In this document: in pieces, positions 36,107-48,105 of the stretch
How the letters are laid out: the number at the start of each line of letters is the position of its first letter
Position numbering within the stretch: the stretch's first letter is position 1
Source: Vibrio alfacsensis
GTDB lineage: Bacteria > Pseudomonadota > Gammaproteobacteria > Enterobacterales > Vibrionaceae
DNA: 64,000 bases
Assembly: GCF_003544875.1 (NCBI RefSeq)
Contig: NZ_CP032093.1
Span: 1,116,001-1,180,000 of the forward strand
Direction of reading: 5' to 3'
Program-made: the position numbers and the translations under genes
The notes under the pieces: generated by a model
Seen by the model: the letters and a program-made list of their open reading frames with translations, nothing else
Told to the model about the DNA's origin: nothing
Databases searched by the model: none

Positions 36107-36162
36107 CACTTCATTCAATTTGCAATTCCTCCTACAATCCACCACAAGTTGTAGGGGGAGCT

Positions 36163-37353
36163 ATGAAAACGCGATTTCAATTCATTAATGATTGCTTAAT
36201 TGAGCATCAATCATTGTGGCGATTTGAGCCATTCAAAAGCAGCATTGAATCATCATTACCATGGCAAGCAAAATACCCGCAACTTTGTCACTGGCTAGAA
36301 TCATTGATCCCCTCTCAAATAGAAACGCTTAAAGCAAATCCCGAGCAGGTATTGGAAAAAGTAAGTACTTTGATGCCTGAAATCAAATTGCTTACAGAGA
36401 TGACACTTCTTGAGCGTCTTCCTTTAAACGGTCTGCATTTAGAACGCGGGTTAGACAGTGGTATTCCAGGTCGTAAACTCGAACAAATTAGTGCGATGGG
36501 GGAAGCGGCCATTCAGCAGCATCAAGGTGAAGAGTGGCTTGAGTGGTGTTCTGGAAAAGGGTATTTAGGGCGAATTCTGACCACTCAAACGGGTGAACCT
36601 GTCACGAGTTTCGAATTTCAACAGGGGCTGTGTGAAGCAGGCCAACAGGCGGCAGATGAACATGATTGGAAGATGACGTTTATTCAAGGCGACGCATTTG
36701 ATTTGCAAGCCAAGGGGGTGTTTAAACCCAATCATCACGCGGTCGCGCTGCATGCGTGTGGTGATCTGCATGTTCGTTTGATGCAGTATGGTAGTGAATG
36801 TGGCGTGGCAGCGATGACCATTTCGCCGTGTTGTTATCATTTGATTCAAGGCAATCACTACCAAGCTTTGTCGCAACAGGGGAGAGCCTCCACTTTGTCG
36901 CTTTCCAAATCAGAACTTCGTATTCCATTGCAGCAAACCGTCACAGGGGGAGAACGCGTTCGCCGTCATCGTCAGCAAGAGATGATCTTTAGATTGGGAT
37001 TTGACTTAATGACTCGTCGAGTTTTGGGGTTTAAGGAATACCAAGCGGTTCCAAGTATTCGTAAGTCCCAATTAAGTGATGGGTTTGAGTCATTGTGTCA
37101 TTGGGCGGCAGAGCAGAAAGGTTGGACGTTAACCGCAAATGTAGATTTTGACCAATTTGAGAGAGAAGCCGAGCAACGATTTTGGCACATGGAGCGGATG
37201 AGCTTGGTCCAACTTGTGTTTCAACGTCCACTGGAAATTTGGCTTGCATTGGATAAAGCACTTTATCTTGAAGAACGTGGTTATCGTGTTAGATTGGCAG
37301 AGTTTTGCGCTAAAAAGTGTCACGCCTCGCAATATTTTAATTACCTCATATAA
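36163..37353 (+). CDS. Class I SAM-dependent methyltransferase domain protein
   Basis: This 396-residue protein has an N-terminal helical region and a central Rossmann methyltransferase fold: EEWLEWCSGKGYLGRIL (about 122-138) fits the SAM-binding loop, SFEFQQ the acidic strand-2 end, and HAVALHACGDLHVRLM the motif IV region. The Cys pair SPCCYHLI is a feature shared with a group of related, poorly studied methyltransferases (including the METTL25 type). The substrate is unknown; tRNA or protein are both possible. GGGGAG lies just before the ATG. It follows cysB closely and ends at a bidirectional terminator. Confidence 0.75.
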   Translation: MKTRFQFINDCLIEHQSLWRFEPFKSSIESSLPWQAKYPQLCHWLESLIPSQIETLKANPEQVLEKVSTLMPEIKLLTEMTLLERLPLNGLHLERGLDSGIPGRKLEQISAMGEAAIQQHQGEEWLEWCSGKGYLGRILTTQTGEPVTSFEFQQGLCEAGQQAADEHDWKMTFIQGDAFDLQAKGVFKPNHHAVALHACGDLHVRLMQYGSECGVAAMTISPCCYHLIQGNHYQALSQQGRASTLSLSKSELRIPLQQTVTGGERVRRHRQQEMIFRLGFDLMTRRVLGFKEYQAVPSIRKSQLSDGFESLCHWAAEQKGWTLTANVDFDQFEREAEQRFWHMERMSLVQLVFQRPLEIWLALDKALYLEERGYRVRLAEFCAKKCHASQYFNYLI

Positions 37354-37384
37354 GAAATAGTTATTATTTATATTTAATGGATAT

Positions 37385-37418
37385 AAACAAAACCCACGTC
37401 AAAGTGGGTTTTGTAAAT
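37385..37418. terminator. Bidirectional terminator between the methyltransferase and ald
   Basis: CAAAACCCAC pairs with GTGGGTTTTG around GTCAAA, between convergent genes, with T-rich flanks on both strands. Confidence 0.8.
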
Positions 37419-37449
37419 AAAACGTGACAATTTGTGCGTTACTTTGTCA

Positions 37450-38574
37450 TTAGTTGAACATTGCGATGGCTTGTGCAGGCTCTACGTATTCAAGGTCAAA
37501 ACTCTCTGCCACTTCTTTGCAAGTCACTTTGCCATGGATTACGTTGAGACCTTCAAGGAAGCCTTTATCTTCTAGCAGTGCTTCACGGTAGCCTTTGTTT
37601 GCAAGCCTAACAATGTAAGGAAGCGTGGCGTTGTTGAGCGCAAATGTCGAAGTACGAGCAACCGCACCTGGCATGTTGGCAACACAGTAGTGTACGACTT
37701 CGTCAACGATGTAAGTTGGATCGGCGTGGGTTGTTGCATGGGAGGTCTCAAAACAACCACCTTGGTCGATTGCAACGTCAACAACGGCGGCGCCTGGTTT
37801 CATTTTAGCGATGTGTTCTTTGGTTACTAGTTTAGGTGCCGCAGCGCCTGGGATAAGAACCGCGCCAATAACGAGGTCTGCTTCTAGAACATGCTTCTCG
37901 ATAGCGTCTTCAGTAGAATAAACCACTTTAGCGCGACCTTGGAATTCTTCATCTAGTCTGCGCAGTGTATCGACGTTGCGGTCTAGGATAGTCACGTCTG
38001 CACGAAGACCGACCGCCATACGAGCCGCGTTCGCACCAACGACGCCCCCGCCAACGACGACGACTTTTGCAGGTTCAACACCAGGTACGCCACCGAGTAA
38101 TAAACCTCGGCCACCATGGGATTTTTCTAGCGTTTGCGCACCGGCTTGGATAGACATCCGACCTGCCACTTCTGACATTGGTGCTAACAGTGGCAAACGA
38201 CCCATATTATCTGTTACAGTCTCATAGGCTATACAGACAGCTTTGCTCTTGATTAGCTCATCAGTTTGTGGAAAATCTGGTGCTAGGTGTAAATAAGTAA
38301 ATAAAATCTGCCCTTCGCGGAGCATTGCTCTCTCGACTGATTGAGGTTCTTTTACTTTTACAATCATGTCTGCTTTGGCAAAAACGTCAGCAGCAGTAGG
38401 AAGAATGGATGCGCCTACAGCGATGTAATCATCGTCTGAAAAACCGATGCCGGCACCCGCATTGGTTTCAACATAAACTTGGTGACCATGTGAGATAAGC
38501 TCTCTCACGCTAGCTGGGATCATGCCCACTCGGTATTCGTGGTTTTTGATTTCCTTTGGTACGCCAATGATCAT
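37450..38574 (-). CDS. ald: Alanine dehydrogenase
   Basis: This 374-residue enzyme interconverts L-alanine with pyruvate, ammonia and NADH. It opens [18 protein letters not shown], the standard family signature, with the substrate Lys and Arg in this N-terminal part. The nucleotide fold carries [20 protein letters not shown] (about 169-188), and [19 protein letters not shown] (quoted 19 residues) is near the C-terminal substrate region. A good AGAGGAT ribosome site precedes the ATG. It is divergent from lrp, with a 153-base AT-rich region between, the usual arrangement for Lrp control of ald. Confidence 0.95.
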   Translation of the reverse strand: MIIGVPKEIKNHEYRVGMIPASVRELISHGHQVYVETNAGAGIGFSDDDYIAVGASILPTAADVFAKADMIVKVKEPQSVERAMLREGQILFTYLHLAPDFPQTDELIKSKAVCIAYETVTDNMGRLPLLAPMSEVAGRMSIQAGAQTLEKSHGGRGLLLGGVPGVEPAKVVVVGGGVVGANAARMAVGLRADVTILDRNVDTLRRLDEEFQGRAKVVYSTEDAIEKHVLEADLVIGAVLIPGAAAPKLVTKEHIAKMKPGAAVVDVAIDQGGCFETSHATTHADPTYIVDEVVHYCVANMPGAVARTSTFALNNATLPYIVRLANKGYREALLEDKGFLEGLNVIHGKVTCKEVAESFDLEYVEPAQAIAMFN

Positions 38575-38727
38575 CCTGTATCCTCTTTCTAAAATGGTTG
38601 TATTAACTGTTTGTAGGGTGTTATTGTCGAATTAACAACTAGTATAGTTGTTGAATTGTAAAATTTGGCACTAAATATTAAAAAGTTGTAGTATATTTTT
38701 GCAAGGAAGTAATAAGGTGGAATAAAA
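38575..38727. promoter_or_regulatory. Divergent ald/lrp promoter region
   Basis: This AT-rich region contains several A/T tracts and a TTGTAGTATATTTT-like segment just before lrp. Lrp binding here is expected from gene order; no discrete site is assigned. Confidence 0.4.
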
Positions 38728-39222
38728 ATGGCAGACAACTATAAAAAGCCGTCCAAGGAACTAGACCGTATCGACCGCAACATTCTTAATGAACTGCAGA
38801 AAGACGGTCGTATTTCAAACGTTGAACTTTCAAAACGTGTAGGACTTTCTCCAACGCCGTGTTTGGAGCGTGTGCGTAGACTTGAGCGTCAAGGCTACAT
38901 TACTGGGTATACTGCGTTACTAAATCCGCAGTTTCTTGATGCATCATTGTTGGTGTTTGTAGAGATAACACTTAACCGTGGTGCGCCAGATGTATTTGAA
39001 CAGTTCAATGCAGCGGTTCAAAAGCTTGACGATATTCAAGAATGTCACCTTGTTTCTGGTGACTTTGACTATCTTCTAAAAACCCGCGTATCTGATATGG
39101 GGGCTTACCGCCGACTATTGGGTGACACACTGTTACGTCTACCAGGCGTAAATGACACTCGAACCTACGTCGTTATGGAAGAAGTTAAGCAAACTAACCA
39201 GCTTGTGATTAAAACGCGTTAA
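38728..39222 (+). CDS. lrp: Leucine-responsive regulatory protein
   Basis: This 164-residue protein has the AsnC/Lrp helix-turn-helix DGRISNVELSKRVGLSPTPCL (about 29-49, shown here as VELSKRVGLSPTPC) and the C-terminal RAM ligand domain with CHLVSGDFDYLLKTRV. Sequence and length match Lrp itself rather than other AsnC paralogues. It is a global regulator of amino-acid metabolism that forms octamers and senses leucine. AAGGTGGAA lies before the ATG. Its place beside ald and before ftsK is the common gamma-proteobacterial order. Confidence 0.95.
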   Translation: MADNYKKPSKELDRIDRNILNELQKDGRISNVELSKRVGLSPTPCLERVRRLERQGYITGYTALLNPQFLDASLLVFVEITLNRGAPDVFEQFNAAVQKLDDIQECHLVSGDFDYLLKTRVSDMGAYRRLLGDTLLRLPGVNDTRTYVVMEEVKQTNQLVIKTR

Positions 39223-39304
39223 TTTATTGCAAAGAAAGCGGAATAACCTACCGCTTTCGCGATAGATTCATTGGGTTTTTCTCTTTGATATGGTTAAATC
39301 AATT

Positions 39305-39338
39305 TACCGAGCGGCTTATGCCGCTCGGAATGTTTTGT
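39305..39338 (+). terminator. Rho-independent terminator of lrp
   Basis: CCGAGCGGC pairs with GCCGCTCGG around TTAT, followed by AATGTTTTGTTT. Confidence 0.8.
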
Positions 39339-39373
39339 TTATCCCTATTTCATTCCCATATTCAAGTTGATTT

Positions 39374-42300
39374 ATGTTCAAAGAGAACGCAAAGAAAGTC
39401 GAAACGATCATTAAAACGAGTGAAGAGCCTCAGTCTTCACGTCTAAATGGCTTCCAACGCTTAAAAGAGTGCTGCTTTATCGTTGGCGTTCTTAGCTCAA
39501 TATTGCTTGCCGTTGCGCTATTTACTTTCAGTCCAGCCGATCCATCATGGTCCCAAACCGCTTGGGGCGGAGAGATCAATAATGCTGGTGGTCTATTTGG
39601 TGCTTGGTTAGCCGATACCTTGTTTTTTACTTTTGGCTCTCGCATACCCATTACCAGTGTTGCTCACTATCGCTGCTTGGGTGATTTGCCGTAAGCGTTC
39701 AGAAGACGATCCTATTGACTTCATGCTTTGGGGAACGCGTCTACTTGGTTTAACCATCCTTATTCTGACAAGTTGTGGCCTTGCAGACGTTAACTTTGAT
39801 GATATCTGGTATTTCTCATCAGGTGGCATTGTTGGTGACGTTCTGACGAATCTGGCGCTTCCAACGTTGAATGTCTTAGGCACCACGCTTGTTCTGCTCT
39901 TTTTGTGGGGCGCGGGCTTTACACTCTTTACCGGTATCTCATGGTTGACGATTGTGGAGTGGTTAGGTGATCGTGCGTTAAGTGTGATTGCAGCAGTGAC
40001 GAATAAAGCGCGTGGAACAGAACAAGAAACGTTAGAGCCTCAACTCAATGCATTTGCAGAAGATAGAGTTGTCACCAAGCGAGTCAACGATGAGCTTGAT
40101 GATGAACCATTGCCACATATGACGGCTTATGAGGTAGAGGAGCCAAAAGAGGCTTCTACGACGCATGAATACCCAATTTATGTGCCTCAGTCTGCAGTGG
40201 AGCAGCCTGCGAGCGTTAATTCTGCGCAGAAAGCGACTGCACACGTCCCTCAGCAAGAGCCTACGATTACTCCTGCATATCATGCTATTGCGGGGAATGT
40301 AGACCCAAGCATTGAGCGTACTAAGCAACTTAACGTCACGATTGAAGAGCTTGAAGCCGCCGCGCAACAAGCGGATGACTGGGCAGATGAGTCGCAAGCT
40401 GTAAATGAGCCTCAAGCTGTAAACGAATTTGTCGCACCGAGTATTGCACACGAGCAATCGGTTCAATCGACGTCTGCTCATTCTTCACCGTATGTGGAGC
40501 CAGTGTCAGTTCAACAACGCACCGAACCGTCGTCAATGAACGAGACAATGGAAGTTGCTCAACCAACATCATTCGTTCCGTTGGGTGATGAGCGAATTGA
40601 AAATGAGCCAGATTACTCTGACTATGATCAGTATGAAGCGGCGCAAGCCTATCAGGGGCAGCATGCTCAGCTTCAAGCTACGCAACAGCCGTTTTCGCCA
40701 CAGCCATCTGTGGATGCGCAATCAGTAGAACAGCAATCTGCGCCACAGCATGAACCTGTAATTGATCCAGAAGCATTAACTCAGATCAGTGAGCAAACAG
40801 AACCAAGTCATCATATTGAACCTACGATATCAAATTTAGATGTGTTAGATGATGAAGACGACGTGGTTACTGAACAACAAGTGCAGCCAGGTGCAGTCGC
40901 TACTCAACCTTTTATCGCCGATACTGAGCAAGTTTCAGAATCGCAATTACATACGCCATTGCCGTCTTCTGGGGAGTCTGTGCAACCAGCAGCGACTACA
41001 CCCGTTACGCCTGCGTTTGAACCCGCTCAAAATGCGATAGAATTCGAAGAGGTTCAAGAGGGCGATCAAGATGTGGCGGCATTCCAGAATTTAGTCTCGA
41101 ATGCTCAAGCGAAAGTAGTCGCTAAGCAAAACCCATTCTTAGTACAGAAAGAACATAACTTGCCGGTGCCTGAAGAGCCTTTACCGACGCTAGAGCTCTT
41201 GTATCACCCAGAAAAACGCGAGAATTTCATTGACCGAGAAGCGCTTGAACAAGTTGCACGTTTGGTGGAAACAAAACTGGCCGACTACAAGATCAAGGCG
41301 GACGTGGTGGGCATTTACCCAGGTCCAGTGATCACTCGCTTCGAATTGGATTTGGCTCCAGGTGTGAAAGTAAGTCGTATCTCAAGTCTGTCTATGGACT
41401 TAGCTCGTGCACTTTCTGCAATGGCAGTTCGTGTCGTCGAAGTGATTCCTGGTAAACCTTATGTTGGTTTAGAATTGCCAAATATGAGTCGTCAAACGGT
41501 TTATCTTTCTGACGTAATCAGCAGCCCACAATTTGAACAAGCGACATCGCCTACAACGGTAGTGCTTGGTCAAGATATCGCGGGTGAAGCCGTTATTGCA
41601 GATATCGCGAAAATGCCTCACGTACTCGTAGCGGGTACAACCGGCTCAGGTAAATCGGTAGGTGTGAACGTTATGATCTTGAGTATGCTTTATAAGGCAT
41701 CACCTGAAGATCTGCGTTTTATCATGATCGACCCGAAAATGCTGGAACTCTCAATTTACGAGGGTATTCCTCATCTTCTTGCTGAAGTTGTAACCGATAT
41801 GAAAGACGCCTCCAATGCACTGCGTTGGTGTGTGGGAGAAATGGAACGTCGTTATAAACTGATGTCAGCACTGGGCGTACGTAACGTGAAAGGCTTCAAT
41901 GAGAAGCTAAAAATGGCAGCGGAAGCTGGTCACCCAATTCACGACCCATTCTGGCAAGAGGGCGACAGCATGGACACTGAGCCACCGTTGTTAGAGAAAT
42001 TGCCTTACATCGTGGTAGTGGTTGACGAATTTGCCGATCTAATGATGGTTGTGGGCAAGAAAGTTGAAGAACTGATCGCGCGTTTGGCACAGAAAGCACG
42101 TGCGGCAGGTATTCACTTAATCCTTGCGACTCAACGCCCATCAGTGGACGTTATTACTGGTTTGATCAAAGCAAACATTCCAACACGTGTTGCGTTTACG
42201 GTATCAACCAAGACTGACTCGCGCACCATCCTAGACCAAGGTGGTGCAGAATCATTGTTGGGTATGGGTGACATGCTTTACTTACCACCTGGTTCTAGTC

Positions 42301-42665
42301 ACACAACGCGTGTGCACGGTGCGTTTGCTTCAGATGATGATGTTCATGCCGTAGTGAATAACTGGAAAGCGCGTGGTAAACCTAACTACATCGATGAGAT
42401 TATCAGTGGCGATCAAGGCCCTGAGAGTTTACTGCCAGGAGAGCAAATGGAATCCGATGAAGAGATGGATCCATTGTTCGACCAAGTTGTTGAGCATGTT
42501 GTTCAGTCTCGAAGAGGCTCTGTATCAGGTGTGCAACGTCGCTTCAAAATTGGTTACAACCGCGCCGCTCGCATTGTAGAACAACTCGAGGCACAAGGTA
42601 TTGTTAGTGCTCCTGGTCATAACGGTAACCGTGAAGTTCTAGCGCCAGCGCCACCAAAAGATTAA
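39374..42665 (+). pseudogene. ftsK: FtsK DNA translocase, frameshifted after the second membrane helix
   Basis: FtsK pumps chromosome ends and activates XerCD at the septum; it is essential. The N-terminal frame from 39374 encodes the first helices ([20 protein letters not shown]) and [11 protein letters not shown], then is lost at 39636-39641. The next frame continues as [17 protein letters not shown] missing CT dinucleotide in the CTCTC stretch explains this and restores about 1097 residues. Next come further membrane helices, a long acidic/Gln/Pro-rich linker (about 220-500), and the motor with Walker [14 protein letters not shown], Walker [11 protein letters not shown] and the C-terminal gamma winged helix that reads KOPS ([20 protein letters not shown]). 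Because the gene is essential, a true loss is improbable; I read this as a sequence error. Confidence 0.93.
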
Positions 42666-42738
42666 TGAACTTGTCTAGCTCACCTCAGTCAAAATGAGGT
42701 GAGTTATTTCGGTCTTTGACCCAATGATAGGTATTTGA

Positions 42739-43365
42739 ATGAAAAAACGATTTTCAGCGACACTTTTCTCCGCATTTGTATTGAGCTTGTCTCTTTTCTC
42801 TACAGCACATGCAGCTTCAGCAAAAGATGAACTCAATAAGCGTCTAGCGATGAATGAGGGTTTCAGTGCAGATTTCTCGCAACAGGTGATCAGCCCAGAG
42901 GGCGAAACCATCATGGAAGGGGAGGGCTCAGTTGAAATCGCTCGTCCGAGCCTGTTTCGTTGGAGCACAACGTTCCCAGATGAGAACTTGTTGGTATCCG
43001 ATGGTAAGTCGTTGTGGTATTACAGCCCGTTTATCGAGCAAGTGAGTATCTACGATCAAGCGCAAGCGACCGAACAAACACCTTTTGTTTTGCTTACCCG
43101 TAATCGCGCTAGCGACTGGGATAATTACACGATTTCACAAAAAGGCGATCAATTTACCCTTGTTCCAACGGCAATTGACTCCACGCAAGGTCAATTTCAG
43201 ATTAATATTGATACAAAGGGTGTGGTTAACGGGTTCAATGTGATTGAGCAAGATGGCCAAAAAGGCCTGTTTGAGTTCAGCAACGTAAAACTCGGTAAGC
43301 CTAAAGCAGACAGATTTACATTCACAATCCCAGATGGTGTGGAAGTGGATGACCAAAGGAACTAA
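42739..43365 (+). CDS. lolA: Outer-membrane lipoprotein carrier protein LolA
   Basis: This 208-residue periplasmic chaperone carries lipoproteins from LolCDE to LolB. It has a signal peptide ([20 protein letters not shown]..., cleavage after AHA, about residue 25), then the open beta-barrel fold: [14 protein letters not shown] and the typical [21 protein letters not shown], with the conserved Arg in the SLFRW motif that closes the lipid pocket. [14 protein letters not shown] is also characteristic. It lies between ftsK and rarA, the usual order, and ends just before the rarA start. Confidence 0.95.
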   Translation: MKKRFSATLFSAFVLSLSLFSTAHAASAKDELNKRLAMNEGFSADFSQQVISPEGETIMEGEGSVEIARPSLFRWSTTFPDENLLVSDGKSLWYYSPFIEQVSIYDQAQATEQTPFVLLTRNRASDWDNYTISQKGDQFTLVPTAIDSTQGQFQINIDTKGVVNGFNVIEQDGQKGLFEFSNVKLGKPKADRFTFTIPDGVEVDDQRN

Positions 43366-44721
43366 TTGCTAGTGAGTAATTACACATTAGATTTCTCGGG
43401 GGACGAAGATTTTCGTCCCCTTGCTGCTCGTATGAGACCAGAAACTATTGAACAATACATTGGCCAGCAGCATATTCTTGGGCCGGGTAAACCACTGCGC
43501 CGTGCGTTAGAGGCGGGGCATATTCATTCTATGATTCTTTGGGGGCCTCCCGGTACGGGGAAAACCACACTTGCAGAGGTCGCGGCAAATTATGCCAATG
43601 CCGAAGTGGAGCGTGTTTCTGCGGTCACCTCTGGTGTGAAAGAAATTCGTGCTGCTATCGAGAAAGCACGTGAAAATAAAATGGCAGGCCGTCGTACAAT
43701 CCTATTTGTGGATGAGGTGCATCGCTTCAATAAATCACAGCAAGATGCATTTTTGCCGCACATTGAAGATGGCACGGTGACTTTTATTGGTGCGACAACA
43801 GAGAACCCATCTTTCGAATTGAATAACGCGTTATTGTCTCGCGCCCGTGTTTATAAGCTCACATCGTTAGACAAAGATGAAATCTTATTAGCGCTCAATC
43901 AAGCTATCAATGATAAGCAGCGTGGCTTAGGTGATACGCCAGCCCACTTTGCTGACAATGTACTTGATCGCTTAGCTGAATTGGTAAACGGTGACGCTCG
44001 CATGTCACTTAATTATCTTGAGCTACTCTATGATATGGCTGAAGACAATGCGCAAGGCGAAAAAGAGATCACATTAAAGTTGCTTGCGGAAGTGGCAGGT
44101 GAAAAGGTGTCACGTTTCGATAAAAAAGGTGACATTTGGTATGATCTGATTTCAGCCGTGCATAAGTCGATTCGTGGCTCTAACCCAGATGCGGCGCTTT
44201 ATTGGGCGGCGCGTATGATAGCGGCAGGTTGTGACCCACTGTATATCGCACGTCGATTACTCGCGATTGCATCTGAGGATGTCGGCAATGCGGATCCTCG
44301 TGCAATGCAAGTGGCACTCTCTGCATGGGATTGTTTTACGAGAGTTGGTTCGGCTGAGGGCGAGCGTGCCATTGCTCAGGCGATTGTCTACCTAGCATGT
44401 GCACCAAAGAGCAATGCGGTATACGTTGCGTGGAAACAAGCGCTCACAGACGCTCATAACCTCCCTGAATATGAAGTGCCGCATCACTTACGAAATGCCC
44501 CAACGAACTTAATGAAAGACATGGGGTATGGTGCTGAGTATCGTTACGCACATGATGAACCGGGGGCGTACGCGGCTGGTGAGCAATATTTACCACCAGA
44601 AATGGGCGAACGTAAGTATTATCAGCCAACAAATCGTGGTCTAGAGACCAAAATTGGCGAAAAGTTAGATTACTTGGCTACTTTAGATGCAAATAGCCCA
44701 CAAAAGCGCTATGAAAAGTAG
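43366..44721 (+). CDS. rarA: Replication-associated recombination protein A (RarA/MgsA)
   Basis: This 451-residue AAA+ ATPase acts at stalled replication forks. It has the Walker [17 protein letters not shown], sensor/Walker [22 protein letters not shown] and Arg-finger region [17 protein letters not shown], and a C-terminal tetramerisation domain with [20 protein letters not shown]. It starts immediately after lolA. TTG at 43366 has AGGA at about five bases, while GTG at 43372 ([14 protein letters not shown]) would give the more usual N-terminus; either is possible. Operon with lolA and probably serS downstream. Confidence 0.94.
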   Translation: MLVSNYTLDFSGDEDFRPLAARMRPETIEQYIGQQHILGPGKPLRRALEAGHIHSMILWGPPGTGKTTLAEVAANYANAEVERVSAVTSGVKEIRAAIEKARENKMAGRRTILFVDEVHRFNKSQQDAFLPHIEDGTVTFIGATTENPSFELNNALLSRARVYKLTSLDKDEILLALNQAINDKQRGLGDTPAHFADNVLDRLAELVNGDARMSLNYLELLYDMAEDNAQGEKEITLKLLAEVAGEKVSRFDKKGDIWYDLISAVHKSIRGSNPDAALYWAARMIAAGCDPLYIARRLLAIASEDVGNADPRAMQVALSAWDCFTRVGSAEGERAIAQAIVYLACAPKSNAVYVAWKQALTDAHNLPEYEVPHHLRNAPTNLMKDMGYGAEYRYAHDEPGAYAAGEQYLPPEMGERKYYQPTNRGLETKIGEKLDYLATLDANSPQKRYEK

Positions 44722-44747
44722 GCGTTTTGGATACATTTATTCGATAA

Positions 44748-46118
<1,371 letters not shown>

Positions 46119-46137
46119 TTTATTAATCGTTAGAACA

Positions 46138-46168
46138 CCAAAACCCAGCCTCCGTGCTGGGTTTTGTT
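46138..46168 (+). terminator. Rho-independent terminator of serS
   Basis: AAACCCAGC pairs with GCTGGGTTT around CTCCGT, followed by TGTTAT. Confidence 0.8.
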
Positions 46169-46311
46169 ATCAGTATCGAGTTGAGATTAACTATTACAAA
46201 TAGGTAATAGTGTTTTGAATTTGCACTAATTATTTTGCCATTTGTAATCGATATAATCATCCACCTTACCACGGTAAGTAGATTTTCTCATTCAAGTAAC
46301 GAGGAGGGCTT

Positions 46312-46578
46312 ATGGCCGTAGGGTGGGCAAATGACGATAGCGTCAGCCAACAAATTCAAAATACCATAGACGATGATATATCACGTGTTCGAGGCAGTAT
46401 CCACCAGGGCGAAAGTGCCCATTACTGTGATGAATGCGGCGATAAGATTCCTGATGCGCGTCGAACTGCAATGAAAGGCGTTCGTTTATGTATCGAGTGC
46501 CAATCCACACTAGAACTGGTGTCTGAGCGTCATGCATTATTCAATCGACGAGCGAGTAAAGACAGTCAACTTCGATAG
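46312..46578 (+). CDS. DksA/TraR-family zinc-finger protein (YbiI-like)
   Basis: This 88-residue protein has the C-terminal C4 zinc finger of the DksA/TraR family: CDECGDKIPDARRTAM, then LCIECQ, spaced C-x2-C-x17-C-x2-C. The N-terminal half is short and lacks the long coiled coil of DksA, matching YbiI rather than DksA. Its role is poorly known; a link to RNA polymerase or stress response is inferred from family. CGAGGAGGG before the ATG is a strong ribosome site. It stands alone, ended by a terminator and convergent with bioA. Confidence 0.88.
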   Translation: MAVGWANDDSVSQQIQNTIDDDISRVRGSIHQGESAHYCDECGDKIPDARRTAMKGVRLCIECQSTLELVSERHALFNRRASKDSQLR

Positions 46579-46621
46579 TTGTAATTACCTATTTAATAAT
46601 TAGACAAGTGGCCTGACAAAA

Positions 46622-46664
46622 AAAACGGTTTGAGTGACCAGCTCAAACCGTTCTTGTTTTAATC
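46622..46664. terminator. Bidirectional terminator between ybiI-like gene and bioA
   Basis: AACGGTTTGAG pairs with CTCAAACCGTT across a 7-base loop, followed by CTTGTTTT on the plus strand and TTTTTTTG on the minus strand. Confidence 0.85.
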
Positions 46665-46699
46665 TTTTCTACATATTCTTTGAATTTAATGAGAACGAA

Positions 46700-47977
46700 T
46701 TAGGCAAAGCAATCTTCACGTTGAAGTGCTGCATCAATGGCATTCACCAACTTCTCAATGTGGTTCGGATTACTGATGAATGGCGGCATCATGTAAATCA
46801 GTTTGCCAAATGGACGAATCCAAACACCATGCTCAACAAAGAGAGCTTGGATGGCTTCCATATTCACGGGACGATGGGTTTCCACAACACCAATTGCACC
46901 AAGCCAGCGGGTACTTTTCACTAAATCGTATTGCTCGAGTTTTGGTAGTAATTCAGAAAACAGAGCTTCAATTTGCGTAGTTTGCTGGCGCCAGTCACCT
47001 TGTTCTATTAACTCTAAACTTGCGGTTGCTACCGCACAGGCGAGTGGGTTGCCCATAAAAGTTGGGCCGTGCATGAAGCAACCAGCCTCGCCGCCGCATA
47101 CCGTGTCTGCCACATGCTTGCTAGTAAGTGTGGCGGAGAGGGTCATATAGCCGCCAGTCAGCGCTTTACCGATACACAGAATATCAGGCTGAATATTGGC
47201 GTGCTCACAAGCAAACAGTTTTCCTGTACGACCAAACCCGGTGGCGATTTCATCCGCAATCAATAATAGCCCGTGTTTATCACAAAGTTGACGGACGCCT
47301 TTCAGGAATTCCGGGTGGTAAATACGCATTCCACCGGCACCTTGCACGATAGGCTCTAGGATCACGGCAGCAAGTTCATGGCTGTGCTGTGTGATTTTCT
47401 GTTCGAAATCTTGTAAGTCTTCTGCTTGCCACTCATCCCAATACCCACATGTTGGTGACTCAGCAAAAATGTGCTCAGGTAGAAAGCCTTTGTAGAGCGA
47501 ATGCATTGAGTTATCAGGGTCGGTGACCGACATGGCCGCAAACGTATCACCATGATAGCCGTGTCGCAAAGTTAGAAATTTTGGTCTGCGTTCGCCTTTC
47601 GCATGCCAATATTGCAGTGCCATTTTCAAGCTTACTTCCACGGCAACAGAGCCAGAGTCAGCAAGAAACACATGCTCAAGGTTACTTGGTGTCAGAGAAA
47701 GAAGTTTTTTGCACAAGTTAATGGCGGGTTGGTGGGTAATGCCGCCAAACATCACGTGAGAAACCTGATCAATTTGTTGATGCGCGGCTTGGTTTAAATG
47801 TGGATGGTTGTAGCCGTGAATGGTTGACCACCATGACGACATGCCATCTATCAACTTTGTTCCATCCTCTAGTTTTAGGTGCACGCCGTGTGCGGAAGCA
47901 ACAGGGTAGCAGGTCAGAGGTGTTAGTGTTGAAGTATAGGGATGCCAGATGTGCTGGCGATCGAACGCGAGATCCAT
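46700..47977 (-). CDS. bioA: Adenosylmethionine-8-amino-7-oxononanoate transaminase
   Basis: This 425-residue PLP enzyme makes DAPA from KAPA with SAM as amino donor, the third-from-last step of biotin synthesis. Family signs are IWHPYTSTLTP at the N-terminus, the cofactor segment ADEIATGFGRTGKLFACEHA and the PLP Lys in LCIGKALTGGYMTLSATLT (K about 276). WWSTIHGYNHP is also typical. Normal length. It is divergent from bioBFCD, sharing a 128-base control region with a BirA-type operator. GGAATAGCAC precedes the ATG. Confidence 0.96.
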   Translation of the reverse strand: MDLAFDRQHIWHPYTSTLTPLTCYPVASAHGVHLKLEDGTKLIDGMSSWWSTIHGYNHPHLNQAAHQQIDQVSHVMFGGITHQPAINLCKKLLSLTPSNLEHVFLADSGSVAVEVSLKMALQYWHAKGERRPKFLTLRHGYHGDTFAAMSVTDPDNSMHSLYKGFLPEHIFAESPTCGYWDEWQAEDLQDFEQKITQHSHELAAVILEPIVQGAGGMRIYHPEFLKGVRQLCDKHGLLLIADEIATGFGRTGKLFACEHANIQPDILCIGKALTGGYMTLSATLTSKHVADTVCGGEAGCFMHGPTFMGNPLACAVATASLELIEQGDWRQQTTQIEALFSELLPKLEQYDLVKSTRWLGAIGVVETHRPVNMEAIQALFVEHGVWIRPFGKLIYMMPPFISNPNHIEKLVNAIDAALQREDCFA

Positions 47978-48014
47978 GTGCTATTCCAATAATATATAGA
48001 TTAAAAATGAACTA

Positions 48015-48048
48015 ATGTAAACTTTATAATTTACCGTTGTGTTGACAG
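48015..48048. promoter_or_regulatory. birA operator: BirA operator candidate between bioA and bioB
   Basis: TGTAAAC (48016-48022) and GTTGACA (48041-48047) form an inverted pair with 18 bases between, the same spacing as the Escherichia coli bio operator (TGTAAAC-N18-GTTTACA) with one changed base. It sits between the divergent bioA and bioBFCD starts, where biotinyl-AMP-bound BirA should repress both. Confidence 0.65.
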
Positions 48049-48080
48049 TTTATCGAGACTCAGTAGACTGTCAACACAAC
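48036..48080. repeat. Perfect 14-base inverted repeat in the bioA/bioB promoter region
   Basis: GTTGTGTTGACAGT (48036-48049) and ACTGTCAACACAAC (48067-48080) are perfect inverted arms with a 17-base spacer. The left arm overlaps the right half of the BirA site, so it could be a second operator or an RNA hairpin in the bioB leader. Confidence 0.7.
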
Positions 48081-48105
48081 AACAAAAGTGACTAAAGGAA
48101 TACAC

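Noticed and set aside
39830..41100. Low-complexity stretch in FtsK as a repeat element
   Set aside because: It is the acidic, Gln/Pro-rich linker that FtsK proteins normally have, not a DNA repeat.
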